Shown: positions 8,557 to 18,053, numbered from the stretch's first letter. The stretch is DNA of 64,000 bases from Chitinophaga japonensis (GCF_007830125.1 NZ_VLLG01000003.1:1567115-1631114); one strand, 5' to 3'. Numbers and translations are program-made. The notes: generated from the letters alone by a model not told the origin.

Positions 8557-10740
8557 ATGAAATATATCACCCTGTCCACGTTATTTTTCGGCGTCAGCTT
8601 CTGTTTGCATACCGTCAACGCACAAAACATTGTCATCCCGGTGCAGACCGCTCACCATGCGCAGGTATTGCAGGTAAGTGATAACAAGGACCTGAGCACG
8701 ATCTGGTTTGGCGAAAAGCTGGCAAACGCCGGGGAATACGGCCAGGCGCCGGGCGTGTATAAAATGTCTGATTACACGGGGCAGCTCAACGCTGCCTACA
8801 CCCCGGCAGGTTCCCGCAACCTGGCGGAGCCGGCCATTACGGTGACTCATGCGGACGGCAACAATTCCCTGGACCTGAAATATGTGCGCCACGAAGTGAA
8901 GCGGATAGACGATAACGTGTCCCTGCTCACCATCCGGCTCAAAGATCCCGTATATGATCTTGAAGTGACCTTATACTACAAAACCTATTTCAATGAAGAT
9001 GTAGTGGAGCAGTGGAGCGAGATCCGGCATCATGAAAAAGGGAATGTGGTGCTGCATAAATTCGCCTCTGCCAACCTGTACCTGCAGGCCGGCGCTTTCT
9101 GGCTCAACCAGTACCACGGCGACTGGGCAAAGGAAATGCAGCCCGAAGAATCCCGGCTGACGCATGGCATTAAAACGCTGGACAGCAAGCTGGGTACCCG
9201 CGCCAACCTGTTCCAGCCATCCGTGTTCATGGTATCCCTGGACAGGCCCGCCACGGAAGATGAAGGCAGCGTTATGTACGGCGCACTGGAATATAGCGGC
9301 AATTTCCGTGTGGACCTGGAACTGGACCCGGAAGACAACCTGCGCATTATGGCGGGTATCAACAACTACGCCTCCGACTATACGCTGGCCCCGGGAGAAA
9401 CATTTACCACGCCCGCTTTCCTGTACACCTTTTCCGGCGAGGGCAAAGGAGCCGCCAGCCGCAACCTGCACCGCTGGGCCAGGAACTACAAGCTGCTGGA
9501 CGGCAAAGGCACGCGGCTAACCCTGTTGAACAACTGGGAATCCACCTACTTTGATTTTAATGAACAAAAGCTGTTTGCCTTGCTGAAAGAAACGAAATCC
9601 CTGGGTGTGGACCTTTTCCTGCTGGATGATGGCTGGTTTGCCAACAAGTATCCCCGCAATGACGATCATGCAGGGCTGGGCGACTGGCAGGAGAATAAAA
9701 GCAAGCTGCCGAACGGCATTGCCTCACTGGTGAAAGAAGCGCAAAAAGAGGGAGTAAAGTTCGGCATATGGGTAGAGCCGGAAATGGTGAACCCTAAAAG
9801 CGAACTGTATGAAAAGCATAAGGACTGGGTGATACGGCAGCCCAAACGGGATGAATACTATTTCCGCAACCAGTTGGTGCTGGACCTCGGCAATCCCGAA
9901 GTGCAGGATTTTGTGTACGGGGTGGTGGATGATCTCTTTACTGAAAATCCCGGTCTCGCCTATATCAAATGGGACTGCAACGCTGTCATCTATAACGCCT
10001 ATTCCGCCCACCTGGAGAACCAGTCGCACTTTTACATTGAATACATGCGCGGGTTGTACAAGGTGCTGGAAAGATTGCGGAAAAAGTATCCCAAAGTGCC
10101 CATGATGCTTTGCTCCGGTGGAGGCGGCCGCGTGGACTATGCGGCCCTGCAGTATTTCACGGAGTTCTGGCCCAGTGACAATACCGATCCGCTGGAACGC
10201 ATCTTCATGCAGTGGGAGTACTCCTATTTTTATCCCGCCATCAGCAGCGCCAACCATGTAACGGACTGGGGCAAGCAGCCGCTGAAGTTCCGCACGGACG
10301 TAGCGATGATGGGCAAGCTGGGATTTGATATTGTAGTAAGCCGGCTTAATGACCAGGACCTGCAGTTCTGCCGGCAGGCGGTAAAGACCTACGACAGCGT
10401 GAAGGCCATCATCTGGCAGGGCAACCAGTACCGGCTGGCGAACCCGCGGGAGGGTAGCGTAGCGTCTATGCTGTATTTGAATGAACAGCAGTCCTCCGGC
10501 GTCCTGTTCAATTACCTGGTGAACAACCGCTACGGTGCAGGCAGCATCCGGCCTATCCGCCTGAAAGGACTGAAGCCGGCAGCAAAATACAGGATACGCG
10601 AAGTGAACCTGTATCCCGGCGCCCGATCTACCATTGATGCCAACAAAACCTATTCCGGCGATTTCCTGATGAAAGCAGGCTTCAATCCTGACGTGAATGC
10701 AGGCAGGGCCAGCGTAGTATTGCGGATCGATGAAATTTAG
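8557..10740 (+). CDS. GH36 alpha-galactosidase
   Basis: A 727-residue retaining alpha-galactosidase with a signal peptide (cleavage near VNAQ). The N-terminal beta-sandwich runs to about residue 310 and is followed by the TIM barrel. FLLDDGWF and WVEPEMV are family signatures. The nucleophile is D473 in YIKWDCN and the acid/base is D541 in SDNTD, 68 residues apart as in characterised GH36 enzymes. It is predicted to remove terminal alpha-galactose, for example from blood-group-B-like or plant galactosides. It lies 47 bp after the GH95 gene, so both probably act on the same fucosylated/galactosylated glycan. Confidence 0.93.
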   Translation: MKYITLSTLFFGVSFCLHTVNAQNIVIPVQTAHHAQVLQVSDNKDLSTIWFGEKLANAGEYGQAPGVYKMSDYTGQLNAAYTPAGSRNLAEPAITVTHADGNNSLDLKYVRHEVKRIDDNVSLLTIRLKDPVYDLEVTLYYKTYFNEDVVEQWSEIRHHEKGNVVLHKFASANLYLQAGAFWLNQYHGDWAKEMQPEESRLTHGIKTLDSKLGTRANLFQPSVFMVSLDRPATEDEGSVMYGALEYSGNFRVDLELDPEDNLRIMAGINNYASDYTLAPGETFTTPAFLYTFSGEGKGAASRNLHRWARNYKLLDGKGTRLTLLNNWESTYFDFNEQKLFALLKETKSLGVDLFLLDDGWFANKYPRNDDHAGLGDWQENKSKLPNGIASLVKEAQKEGVKFGIWVEPEMVNPKSELYEKHKDWVIRQPKRDEYYFRNQLVLDLGNPEVQDFVYGVVDDLFTENPGLAYIKWDCNAVIYNAYSAHLENQSHFYIEYMRGLYKVLERLRKKYPKVPMMLCSGGGGRVDYAALQYFTEFWPSDNTDPLERIFMQWEYSYFYPAISSANHVTDWGKQPLKFRTDVAMMGKLGFDIVVSRLNDQDLQFCRQAVKTYDSVKAIIWQGNQYRLANPREGSVASMLYLNEQQSSGVLFNYLVNNRYGAGSIRPIRLKGLKPAAKYRIREVNLYPGARSTIDANKTYSGDFLMKAGFNPDVNAGRASVVLRIDEI

Positions 10741-10745
10741 TAGAT

Positions 10746-11951
10746 ATGAAGCGGATCATTTTCCTGGCCTGCTGTATGGCAGGCTGTATTCAACTGGATG
10801 CTCAAAAAGCGCATGCCGTAAAGGAGCCGCTGAAAAGCGAAAGTTACATCAGCCGCTATGGCAACCTGGATAATGCCCTGTACCATATTAAAGGGCAGCG
10901 CAAGGCTACCATCGCCTTTTTAGGCGGTTCCATCACCCACATGAAGGGCTGGCGCGACAGGGTAGGGAATTACCTGGTATCCGCTTATCCCGGCACTGCC
11001 TTTACATTCCTGAACGCAGGCATCCCTTCGTTGGGTAGCCTGCCGCATGCGTTCCGCCTGCAGCGGGACGTGCTGAACCGGGTACAGCCCGATCTGCTGT
11101 TCATAGAATCCGCGGTGAATGACCAGGTGAACGGCACCCCCGTTGAAATCCAGCGCCGCGCGCTGGAAGGCATTGTAAGGCATGTGCTGAAGAGCAGCCC
11201 CGGTACCAACATCGTGCTGATGGCGTTTGCAGATGAAAGCAAGGTGGCGGATTACCGTGCCGGCAAGATACCGGCGGAAGTGCAGGTGCATGAGGCAATA
11301 GCAAAATATTATCACCTGCCCTTTATTAATCTCGCCAGGGAAGTGACGGACCGCATAGCCGCCGGTGAATTTAGCTGGGAAGATGATTTTAAGGACCTGC
11401 ATCCTGCGCCCTTCGGACAACGCCTGTATGCGCGTACCATCCGGCAATTGCTGGAAGGGGCCTGGAAAGGGAAACCTGTTCCGCAGCACGTGGCGAACGC
11501 CGTGCTGCCCCCACCGGCTGACAGCTTTAACTATGAAAAAGGCCGCTACCTGGATATTCATCATGCCATCAATAAAAAAGGTTTTCACATAGCTGCCTCC
11601 TGGCAGCCTGCGGACAGCATTAATACGCGACCCGGTTTTGTACGGGTGCCCATGCTGGTGTCCGGCGGTGGCGAAGCCTCGCTGGAGCTGCCCTTCACAG
11701 GCCGTGCTATCGGCATTGCGGTAGTGTCCGGGCCGGATGCTGGTGAGATCCGCTACAGCATTGACGGGCGGCCCATGCAGACGGCAGATCTGCACACGGA
11801 ATGGAGCCACCTGCTGTACCTGCCCTGGTATTTGCTCCTGGGTGACGGATTACAGCCGGAAAAACATATTTTGCGCTTACAAACGGGGGCGCAGCACCGG
11901 GGATCAGCCAAAAATATATGCAGGATCGTGTATTTCCTGGTGAATGAGTGA
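10746..11951 (+). CDS. Secreted SGNH/GDSL-type esterase
   Basis: A 401-residue SGNH hydrolase beginning 5 bp after the GH36 stop. After a signal or lipoprotein-type leader (LACCMAGC), the SGNH blocks are visible: FLGGSITHM with the nucleophilic Ser (block I), a Gly in the NAGIPSLGS stretch, ESAVNDQ with the Asn (block III), and DLHP supplying Asp and His (block V). The extra C-terminal ~150 residues look like a beta-sandwich accessory domain. It probably removes acetyl or other acyl groups from the PUL1 substrate; the substrate is inferred from context. Confidence 0.85.
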   Translation: MKRIIFLACCMAGCIQLDAQKAHAVKEPLKSESYISRYGNLDNALYHIKGQRKATIAFLGGSITHMKGWRDRVGNYLVSAYPGTAFTFLNAGIPSLGSLPHAFRLQRDVLNRVQPDLLFIESAVNDQVNGTPVEIQRRALEGIVRHVLKSSPGTNIVLMAFADESKVADYRAGKIPAEVQVHEAIAKYYHLPFINLAREVTDRIAAGEFSWEDDFKDLHPAPFGQRLYARTIRQLLEGAWKGKPVPQHVANAVLPPPADSFNYEKGRYLDIHHAINKKGFHIAASWQPADSINTRPGFVRVPMLVSGGGEASLELPFTGRAIGIAVVSGPDAGEIRYSIDGRPMQTADLHTEWSHLLYLPWYLLLGDGLQPEKHILRLQTGAQHRGSAKNICRIVYFLVNE

Positions 11952-11977
11952 ACGGCCCGCCGCCACGTCACGAACAT

Positions 11978-12877
11978 ATGGGAACGAACAAGCGCAGGGA
12001 CGGATTTGAAGGCCAAAAGCTGATCAGTTTGCCGGAAGCAGTATGCCAGAACCATGCACGGAAGCATGCTGCCACCAGCCAGGTGTATATTACCCATATC
12101 GGGTATTTTCCCAAAGCCTTTGCGCACTACCGGCTGCGGAAGAACGGCTGTAAAGACGATATCCTGTTCTACTGCCTGCGGGGCAGGGGCTGGTACCGCA
12201 TCGGCAGCCGCTTCTTTACGGTAGGGCCTAACCAGTACGTGATCATACCGGCTACCACTAAATATCTTTGCTATGGCGCAGATGAGGAAGACCCCTGGAC
12301 CATTTACTGGGTACATTTCAGCGGCGCGGATATGGAGGGGTTCAACAGGTCCCTGCACATCGGCGAATTTGACGGCCCCCGCGATATTCCTGTAAATGAA
12401 AAGGGGGTGCAGATCTGGGAGAACATGTATCGCAGCCTGGAAATGGGCTACAGCACCGAAAATCTTACCAATGCCAATTTTGGCCTGTACCATTTCATCA
12501 CCACTTTCATATATCCTGACAAACACCAGCCACGAAAACACCCCGCAGAAGAGAACTATATTACTCAGACCATCCATTACATGCGCAGCCACCTGCACGA
12601 AAAGCTGACCGTAGAAGATATAGCGGCCACGCATCAACTGTCGGCCTCCTATTTTTCAACCCTGTTCCGTAAGGCCACCGGTATGCCACCTATCGATTAT
12701 TTTATCCACCTGAAGATACAGAAGGCCTGCCAGTTGCTGTTCCGGGACAACCTGAAGGTAAAGGATGTGGCGGAGGCCATAGGGTACGACGATCCCTATC
12801 ATTTTTCCCGCCTGTTCAAAAAGCATATGAACGTATCGCCGGAGCAATACAGGGCCAGCAGCCGCAAGGGCGGCTAA
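11978..12877 (+). CDS. AraC-family regulator of PUL1
   Basis: A 299-residue regulator with an N-terminal cupin-like sensor (DEEDPWTIYWVHFSG) and a C-terminal double HTH (IAATHQLSASYFSTLFRKATG; AEAIGYDDPYHFSRLFKK). A GTG start at 11948 overlaps the previous stop, but ATG at 11978 matches the start of its paralogue at 18253-19167, which also opens with a charged stretch and FEGQ. It lies between the glycosidases and the fucose catabolic genes and probably responds to L-fucose or a breakdown product. Both paralogues stand beside a SusC/SusD pair. Confidence 0.92.
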   Translation: MGTNKRRDGFEGQKLISLPEAVCQNHARKHAATSQVYITHIGYFPKAFAHYRLRKNGCKDDILFYCLRGRGWYRIGSRFFTVGPNQYVIIPATTKYLCYGADEEDPWTIYWVHFSGADMEGFNRSLHIGEFDGPRDIPVNEKGVQIWENMYRSLEMGYSTENLTNANFGLYHFITTFIYPDKHQPRKHPAEENYITQTIHYMRSHLHEKLTVEDIAATHQLSASYFSTLFRKATGMPPIDYFIHLKIQKACQLLFRDNLKVKDVAEAIGYDDPYHFSRLFKKHMNVSPEQYRASSRKGG

Positions 12878-12901
12878 TGGCTACCGGGACAACAATCGGA
12901 T

Positions 12902-12920
12902 AATTCATCATAATGAAAGG
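12902..12920 (+). promoter_or_regulatory. Candidate AraC operator before the fuconate operon
   Basis: AATTCATCATAATGAAAGG resembles the site upstream of PUL1 susC (1317) and the one upstream of PUL2 susC (19210). It lies 59 bp before the fuconate dehydratase start, in a 101-bp gap that could hold a promoter for the three catabolic genes. Confidence 0.35.
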
Positions 12921-12978
12921 ATAAACCATTTTGCGGACCTCGTTAACAGGTTAATTTCACGCTGCTAATATAGATTCC

Positions 12979-14214
12979 ATGATCAGTGACTTTGCCACAT
13001 TTGACGCCCGTTTTCCACTGGGGGCGGGCGCCGGCAGCGACGCCATACACCGTAACCCGGTATATTCCTACGCAGTTACCCAATTAAAGGATGACGGCGG
13101 CCATACCGGCACCGGCCTGGCCTTTACCCTGGGCCAGGGCAATGAGCTGGTATGCCGGGCCGCGGCATTTTACGCGGAGCAGTTGAAAGGCCATGATATC
13201 GAGGAGCTGATGGCGGATTTTGGCAGCACTTTCCAACGCCTGTCCAACGAACAGCAGTTCCGCTGGCTGGGGCCTCATAAGGGCGTGGTGCATCTGGCGC
13301 TGGCCTCCGTAACCAACGCCTGCTATGACCTGTGGGCAAAGAAAAGGGGCGTGCCGCTCTGGAAACTGCTCACAGATCTTTCGCCTGAAGCGGTGCTCAA
13401 TACGCTGGACCTTTCCTACCTGGAAGATGTGCTCAACAGGGAACAGGCCCTGCGTTTGCTGCAGGCCTGCCACGGCAGCGCACATACGCGCAGCGGCATA
13501 CTGCAGCAGGGATATCCGGGATATGATACGTCCATCGGCTGGTTTAACTATACAGATGAGCAGGTACGGGAAAATACCCGCAGGGCTGTAGGGGAAGGGT
13601 TTACCGCCATGAAGCTGAAAGTAGGCGCTGCAGACCCGCTGCGGGACATCCGCCGGGCGCACCTGGTACGGGAAGCGGCCGGAGAAGGCGTGAAGGTAAT
13701 GCTGGACGCCAACCAGCAGTGGACCTTGCCACAGGCCCTGGAAATATGTGAACAATTAAAGGGTATGCAGCCCTACTGGATCGAAGAGCCTACCCATCCC
13801 GATGATGTGCTGGCCCATCAAACGCTGGCAGCCGCCATTGCGCCGTTGCGGCTGGCGCTGGGGGAGCATGTGCCGAACCGCGTTGTCTTTAAGAACTACC
13901 TGCAGACCGGTTGTGCCGGTTTTATACAGGTGGATGCCGTGCGTGTGGGCGGCGTCAGCGAGTTTATCACTATCAGCCTGTTATGCCGCCAATACGGTGT
14001 ACCGGTGGTGCCGCATGTAGGAGATATGGGGCAGCTACACCAGCACCTGGTGCTGTACAATCATATTGCGTTGGACCATCCGGCCTTGTTCCTGGAACAT
14101 ATTCCGCACCTGCAACCGCATTTCGTATACCCGGCGCAGGTAGCCGGCGGAATATACCGCACGCCCCTGGAGCCGGGCAGCAGTTGTGACCTTAAAATGT
14201 ACGCACGTTCATGA
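12979..14214 (+). CDS. L-fuconate dehydratase (enolase superfamily)
   Basis: A 411-residue cytoplasmic enzyme that dehydrates L-fuconate to 2-keto-3-deoxy-L-fuconate. The opening FDARFPLGAGAGSDAIH is characteristic of fuconate dehydratases. The superfamily active site is complete: the KLKVG motif (K212/K214), metal ligands D243, E269 and E296 with the usual 26-27 residue spacing, and H346 in VVPHVGDMGQLHQH. Length is slightly short of the usual ~430. It overlaps the next gene, a symporter, by 4 bp (ATGA), showing translational coupling. It belongs to the non-phosphorylated fucose route. Confidence 0.92.
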   Translation: MISDFATFDARFPLGAGAGSDAIHRNPVYSYAVTQLKDDGGHTGTGLAFTLGQGNELVCRAAAFYAEQLKGHDIEELMADFGSTFQRLSNEQQFRWLGPHKGVVHLALASVTNACYDLWAKKRGVPLWKLLTDLSPEAVLNTLDLSYLEDVLNREQALRLLQACHGSAHTRSGILQQGYPGYDTSIGWFNYTDEQVRENTRRAVGEGFTAMKLKVGAADPLRDIRRAHLVREAAGEGVKVMLDANQQWTLPQALEICEQLKGMQPYWIEEPTHPDDVLAHQTLAAAIAPLRLALGEHVPNRVVFKNYLQTGCAGFIQVDAVRVGGVSEFITISLLCRQYGVPVVPHVGDMGQLHQHLVLYNHIALDHPALFLEHIPHLQPHFVYPAQVAGGIYRTPLEPGSSCDLKMYARS

Positions 14215-15866
14215 TACAGCCGCTGGATCTTGCTATTTGCGCTTTATATGTGACCGGTATTGTAACTATCGGGTTATGGTCCGGCATCCGGCACCGGAAA
14301 AAGCATGCTGGCGGCAATACGGCCGGGGAGTATTTCCTGGCAGGTAAAACGTTGAAATGGCCGATGATAGGGCTGGCGCTGTTTGCCACCAATATTTCCT
14401 GTGTGCACCTGGTAAGTCTGGCCCAAAGCGGGTTTGACACTGGCCTGCTGAACGGGAACTTTGAGTGGATGGCCGCTTTTACGCTGGTGCTGCTGGCGCT
14501 GTTCTTTGCGCCTTTCTATATCCGCTCCGGCGTGACCACCCTGCCCGATTTCCTGGAGCAACGTTATGACCGCGCCTGTCGCGACTGGCTGGCGATCGTA
14601 TCCGTTGTATCCGCCATCATCATACACATCGCTTTTTCGCTGCTGGCAGGCGGCATTGTGCTGCATACCCTGTTTGGTGTGGATATGTATACCAGCGTAA
14701 TCGTGATCTCCCTGCTGACAGCGGTATACACGATTGTAGGCGGGCTTACGGCCGTGGTGGTCACCGAGTCTGTGCAGACCATTGTATTGCTGGCCGGGGC
14801 TATCATTATCAGTATAGCCGCCTGGAACAGGATGGGCGGCTGGGCGCCCATGGTGCAGGTGCTGGAAGCGCAGCACGCGCTGGATAAGCTTTCCATGCTG
14901 CGCCCGGCGGGCGACGGCAGTGGCATGCCCTGGTACGCGGTGTTCCTGGGATACCCGGTGCTGGGCATCTGGTACTGGTGTGCCGACCAGACCATTGTAC
15001 AGCGTGTGCTGGGCGCAAAGGATGAAGACCATGCCAGGGTAGGCGCCCTGTTCTGCGGGTTCATCAAGATACTGCCCGTGTTCATTTTCGTACTACCGGG
15101 CCTGTTTGCCTATACCCTGTCCAAAGCCGGTCTGCTGGATATCAGCGCGTTGCGTATGGTAGATGCTGCCGGCAGGGAGGTGGTGAACAGCAAGGGCATT
15201 TACACCGTGATGATCACCCAGTTGCTGCCCGGCGGGCTGACAGGTATTGTGGCGGCGGCCCTGCTATCAGGTCTTATGAGCCAGGTGTCCGGCGCGCTGA
15301 ATGCCATTGCCACGCTTTGCAGCTACGATATTTATAAGCGCTACCGCCCCTATGCATCTGGCACAAAACTGGTAAAGGCGGGCAGGGTATCGGCAACTGC
15401 AGCCCTGTTGTTGTCCCTTGCGCTGATGCCACTGCTCAATAGCTATGAAAGCATCTTCAACGGGCTGAACGATGTGATCGCACACATAGCGCCGCCTATT
15501 ACCTGCGTGTTCCTGCTGGGCATATTCTGGAAGAAGGCATCTGCCAGGTCGGCCCGGCTCACTTTGTGGATCGGCTCTGCGCTGGGAACGGTAGTATTCG
15601 CCGTGAACAAATTGTTCCCGCATACCCCTGCCGGGCATATTCCTTTTATGATGATGGCTTTTTACCTGTTCTGCACCTGCATAGCGCTGCAGGTGATCTT
15701 TACTATTTGTTACCCGGACCCACCGGCGGCCGGCAGAAAAGTACTGTACTGGGCTTCTCCCCGCGAACCGTTGCAATCGCCCGGCTGGAAAGGGATCGGT
15801 AATTATAAATTGCTGTCCCTGGTACTGCTGGCCGTAATGGCGCTGTTATTCTGGTGGTTCCATTAA
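14211..15866 (+). CDS. Sodium/solute symporter (SSS family), probable L-fucose importer
   Basis: A 551-residue inner-membrane protein of roughly 14 hydrophobic helices. SSS-family landmarks include GEYFLAGKTLKWPMIGLALFA near the N-terminus, LPDFLEQRYDRACRD after helix 3, YTIVGGLTAVVVTESVQ, and WYWCADQTIVQRVLGAKD. It resembles SGLT-type sugar/sodium cotransporters. Overlap with fuconate dehydratase and the downstream fucose dehydrogenase-like SDR suggests that L-fucose (or fuconate) is the cargo; that assignment is contextual. Confidence 0.9.
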   Translation: MIQPLDLAICALYVTGIVTIGLWSGIRHRKKHAGGNTAGEYFLAGKTLKWPMIGLALFATNISCVHLVSLAQSGFDTGLLNGNFEWMAAFTLVLLALFFAPFYIRSGVTTLPDFLEQRYDRACRDWLAIVSVVSAIIIHIAFSLLAGGIVLHTLFGVDMYTSVIVISLLTAVYTIVGGLTAVVVTESVQTIVLLAGAIIISIAAWNRMGGWAPMVQVLEAQHALDKLSMLRPAGDGSGMPWYAVFLGYPVLGIWYWCADQTIVQRVLGAKDEDHARVGALFCGFIKILPVFIFVLPGLFAYTLSKAGLLDISALRMVDAAGREVVNSKGIYTVMITQLLPGGLTGIVAAALLSGLMSQVSGALNAIATLCSYDIYKRYRPYASGTKLVKAGRVSATAALLLSLALMPLLNSYESIFNGLNDVIAHIAPPITCVFLLGIFWKKASARSARLTLWIGSALGTVVFAVNKLFPHTPAGHIPFMMMAFYLFCTCIALQVIFTICYPDPPAAGRKVLYWASPREPLQSPGWKGIGNYKLLSLVLLAVMALLFWWFH

Positions 15867-15878
15867 AAAAGCTTTTTT

Positions 15879-16655
15879 ATGTTGTTATCGGATAAGGTTA
15901 TTTTTCTGACAGGCGGGTCTATGGGCATCGGCTTCGAATGTGCGCGCAAGTACGCAGAAGCCGGCGCCAGGGTAATAGTGGTGGCCAATGATGCCGCATC
16001 GCTGGACGCCACGGCACGGCAACTGGGGCCGGCGCATGAAGGCATACTATGCGACGTATCAACCCCGGCGGATGTGGAAGCAGCTATACAACAGGCGTTG
16101 GACCGCTACGGCCGGATAGACGCCATTCACAACAATGCAGGTATTGCCACGCCTTCCAAACCCTTGCACCTGACCACGGAGGATGAATGGCAGCGCCTGT
16201 TTGATGTAAACCTCAAAGGCATATACCTCACTACCCGGTACGGGCTGGCCGCGCTGCAGGCCTCCCGTGGCTGTATCCTGAACACCAGTAGCCTGGTAGG
16301 GGAGATAGGGCAGGAGAACCATGCCGCGTATACAGCTACCAAGGGCGCGGTGAACAGCCTTACCAAGTCCATGGCGCTGGATTATGCGCCTTTTCATATC
16401 CGGGTGAATGCCGTAGCGCCTGCGGCCGTATGGACGCCCATGCTCCGGCAATGGAACAGCGAGCAGGAGCACGCCGCCGCCATGGAAGCTTACCTGCAGC
16501 ACATACACCCGCTGGGCTACTGCCCGGAAGGCGATGTAATTGCCGATGCCGGCGTTTTCCTGCTGTCGGAAAAGGCGCGCTTCATTACCGGTTGTATACT
16601 GCAGGTAAGCGGCGGTGCAGAGCTGGGATACCGGAGCGTACTGAAATACCAATGA
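15879..16655 (+). CDS. SDR oxidoreductase, probable L-fucose dehydrogenase
   Basis: A 258-residue SDR with TGGSMGIG cofactor motif, NNAG, catalytic Ser in LNTSSLVG and YTATK. The segment IRVNAVAPAAVWTPM and the C-terminal SGGAELGY closely recall HSD17B14, the mammalian SDR known to act as an L-fucose dehydrogenase. In a pathway with L-fuconate dehydratase this would oxidise L-fucose to fuconolactone. A 2-keto-3-deoxy-fuconate dehydrogenase role is the main alternative. No lactonase or final hydrolase gene is visible here, so the pathway must be completed elsewhere. Confidence 0.85.
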   Translation: MLLSDKVIFLTGGSMGIGFECARKYAEAGARVIVVANDAASLDATARQLGPAHEGILCDVSTPADVEAAIQQALDRYGRIDAIHNNAGIATPSKPLHLTTEDEWQRLFDVNLKGIYLTTRYGLAALQASRGCILNTSSLVGEIGQENHAAYTATKGAVNSLTKSMALDYAPFHIRVNAVAPAAVWTPMLRQWNSEQEHAAAMEAYLQHIHPLGYCPEGDVIADAGVFLLSEKARFITGCILQVSGGAELGYRSVLKYQ

Positions 16656-16725
16656 TGTCATTTGCAGATTGAGCTACAGGTTATGAACATTATTATCTTT
16701 GGGAGATCGTATAGGGAAAATAATT

Positions 16726-16764
16726 TGCAACAATGTTGCATTTATTGAAATAATCCTATCTTTG
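16726..16764 (+). promoter_or_regulatory. Promoter with dyad operator for the flavoprotein gene
   Basis: A Bacteroidota-type -7 box TATCTTTG (16757-16764) sits 18 nt after a TTG at 16736-16738. That TTG lies in a dyad, TGCAAC-aat-GTTGCA (16726-16740), so a repressor or activator could compete with sigma at the -33 element. A second TATCTTTG occurs at 16694-16701. Confidence 0.55.
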
Positions 16765-16821
16765 CGTGACCAGGTGCCAGGAAAACTTATGGCAGGAGGG
16801 AACTTATAAAAACAAGAACCA

Positions 16822-17730
16822 ATGACAAACAGCAACCACTTTGACGTAATCATCATAGGCGGCAGCTATGCAGGACTTTCAGCCGGCATGTCGCTGGGCC
16901 GGGCCTTACGGAATGTACTGATCATTGACAGCGGCAAGCCCTGTAACCGGCAGACGCCGCATTCACATAATTTCCTGACCCAGGACGGGCAAACGCCGCA
17001 GGCTATTTCCACGTTGGCCAGGGAGCAGGTGGCAAAGTACAGCACGGTGCAATTCCTGGATGGCCTGGCCACCAGCGGGGTAAAGAAGGAAAAGGGCTTT
17101 GAGATAGGTACGCAGGCAGGCGACCTGTTTACAGCGAAGAAACTGGTCTTTGCCACCGGCGTGAGGGATGTGATGCCCGATATTAAAGGGTTTGCCGGGT
17201 GCTGGGGAATTTCTGTTATCCATTGCCCCTATTGTCACGGTTACGAAGTACGGCATGAAAAAACAGGGATATTGGCTAACGGCGATATCGGCTTCGAGTT
17301 CGCCAGGCTGATCAGCAACTGGACCAGGGAGCTGACCCTTTTCACCAACGGCCCGTCCACCCTCACAGAAGAGCAGCGGGACCAGCTCTTCGGGCACCAG
17401 ATCGGCATTATTGAAACGGAGATTGATCACCTGGAGCATCAGCAGGGCTACCTGCAGCACGTGGCATTAAAGGATAACAGGAACATTGCGCTGAAAGCGA
17501 TGTATGCCAGGCCCGTTATGCTGCAGCATTGCGACATTCCTGCCGCCCTGGGCTGCGAGCTGAACGAACAGGGGCTGATCAAGGTGGATATGTTCCAGAA
17601 AACAACCGTGCCCGGCGTGTATGCCTGCGGCGATAGTTGCCAGCCCGCAAGAGCGGTTGCCACGGCGGTATCAACCGGTACTTTTGCCGGTGCGTCTTTG
17701 AACAGGGAGTTGATAGAGGAGCGGTTTTGA
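16822..17730 (+). CDS. Thioredoxin-reductase-like NAD(P)/FAD oxidoreductase
   Basis: A 302-residue class II flavoprotein-disulfide oxidoreductase relative. The N-terminal FAD motif is IIIGGSYAGLSAGMSLGR, the redox pair is in HCPYCHGYE (CxxC), and a C-terminal FAD-contact motif VYACGDSCQPAR is present. The NAD(P)H-binding glycine motif is degenerate (LANGDIGFEFA). The family is common in Bacteroidota but its physiological electron acceptor is not settled. It appears to be a monocistronic gene with its own promoter. Confidence 0.88.
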   Translation: MTNSNHFDVIIIGGSYAGLSAGMSLGRALRNVLIIDSGKPCNRQTPHSHNFLTQDGQTPQAISTLAREQVAKYSTVQFLDGLATSGVKKEKGFEIGTQAGDLFTAKKLVFATGVRDVMPDIKGFAGCWGISVIHCPYCHGYEVRHEKTGILANGDIGFEFARLISNWTRELTLFTNGPSTLTEEQRDQLFGHQIGIIETEIDHLEHQQGYLQHVALKDNRNIALKAMYARPVMLQHCDIPAALGCELNEQGLIKVDMFQKTTVPGVYACGDSCQPARAVATAVSTGTFAGASLNRELIEERF

Positions 17731-17757
17731 GGAAGGGGGCCTGTTAATGAAAGGATA

Positions 17758-18053
17758 TTAGGTTAGTAGTTTTTGTAAGGCGAACTCACATATTACTATT
17801 TCAGTTGTATTGCTTAAATAGGCTACTATATATTTTTACGGAAATTCGCACATCTGAAATTTAACCGTTGCCACGGCAAATATTTACAAGAACGATGAAC
17901 TACCTGTTCATCTGCTAATTTCCCGAAAAATTCAAAGGCTTGATCAACAAACTTTTTGGCAGTTTCCGGTAATCCTTCACTTTCAATATAAAAAGCAATC
18001 TTTGAAACAGCTTCTACAGCAGGCTCAAGAATAGTTACTTTTCTTTGGCCCAT
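17758..18053 (-). pseudogene. RelE/ParE-type toxin, frameshifted in an A-run
   Basis: The intact frame gives 75 residues starting MGQRKVTILEPAVEAVSK and stops at 17826 just after CANFRKN. In the -1 frame at the five-A run (17832-17840 region) the reading continues KKYIVAYLSNTTEIVICEF to a stop at 17758. That is exactly the missing C-terminal strand of a ParE toxin and restores about 98 residues. One missing A explains it. It is therefore a recently broken toxin, a phase-variable gene, or a sequencing error. It overlaps the antitoxin gene by 19 bp. Confidence 0.7.

Noticed and set aside
17826..18053. Treating the toxin as an intact 75-residue gene
   Set aside because: The missing strand of the ParE fold is encoded in the next frame, so the gene is better read as frameshifted.
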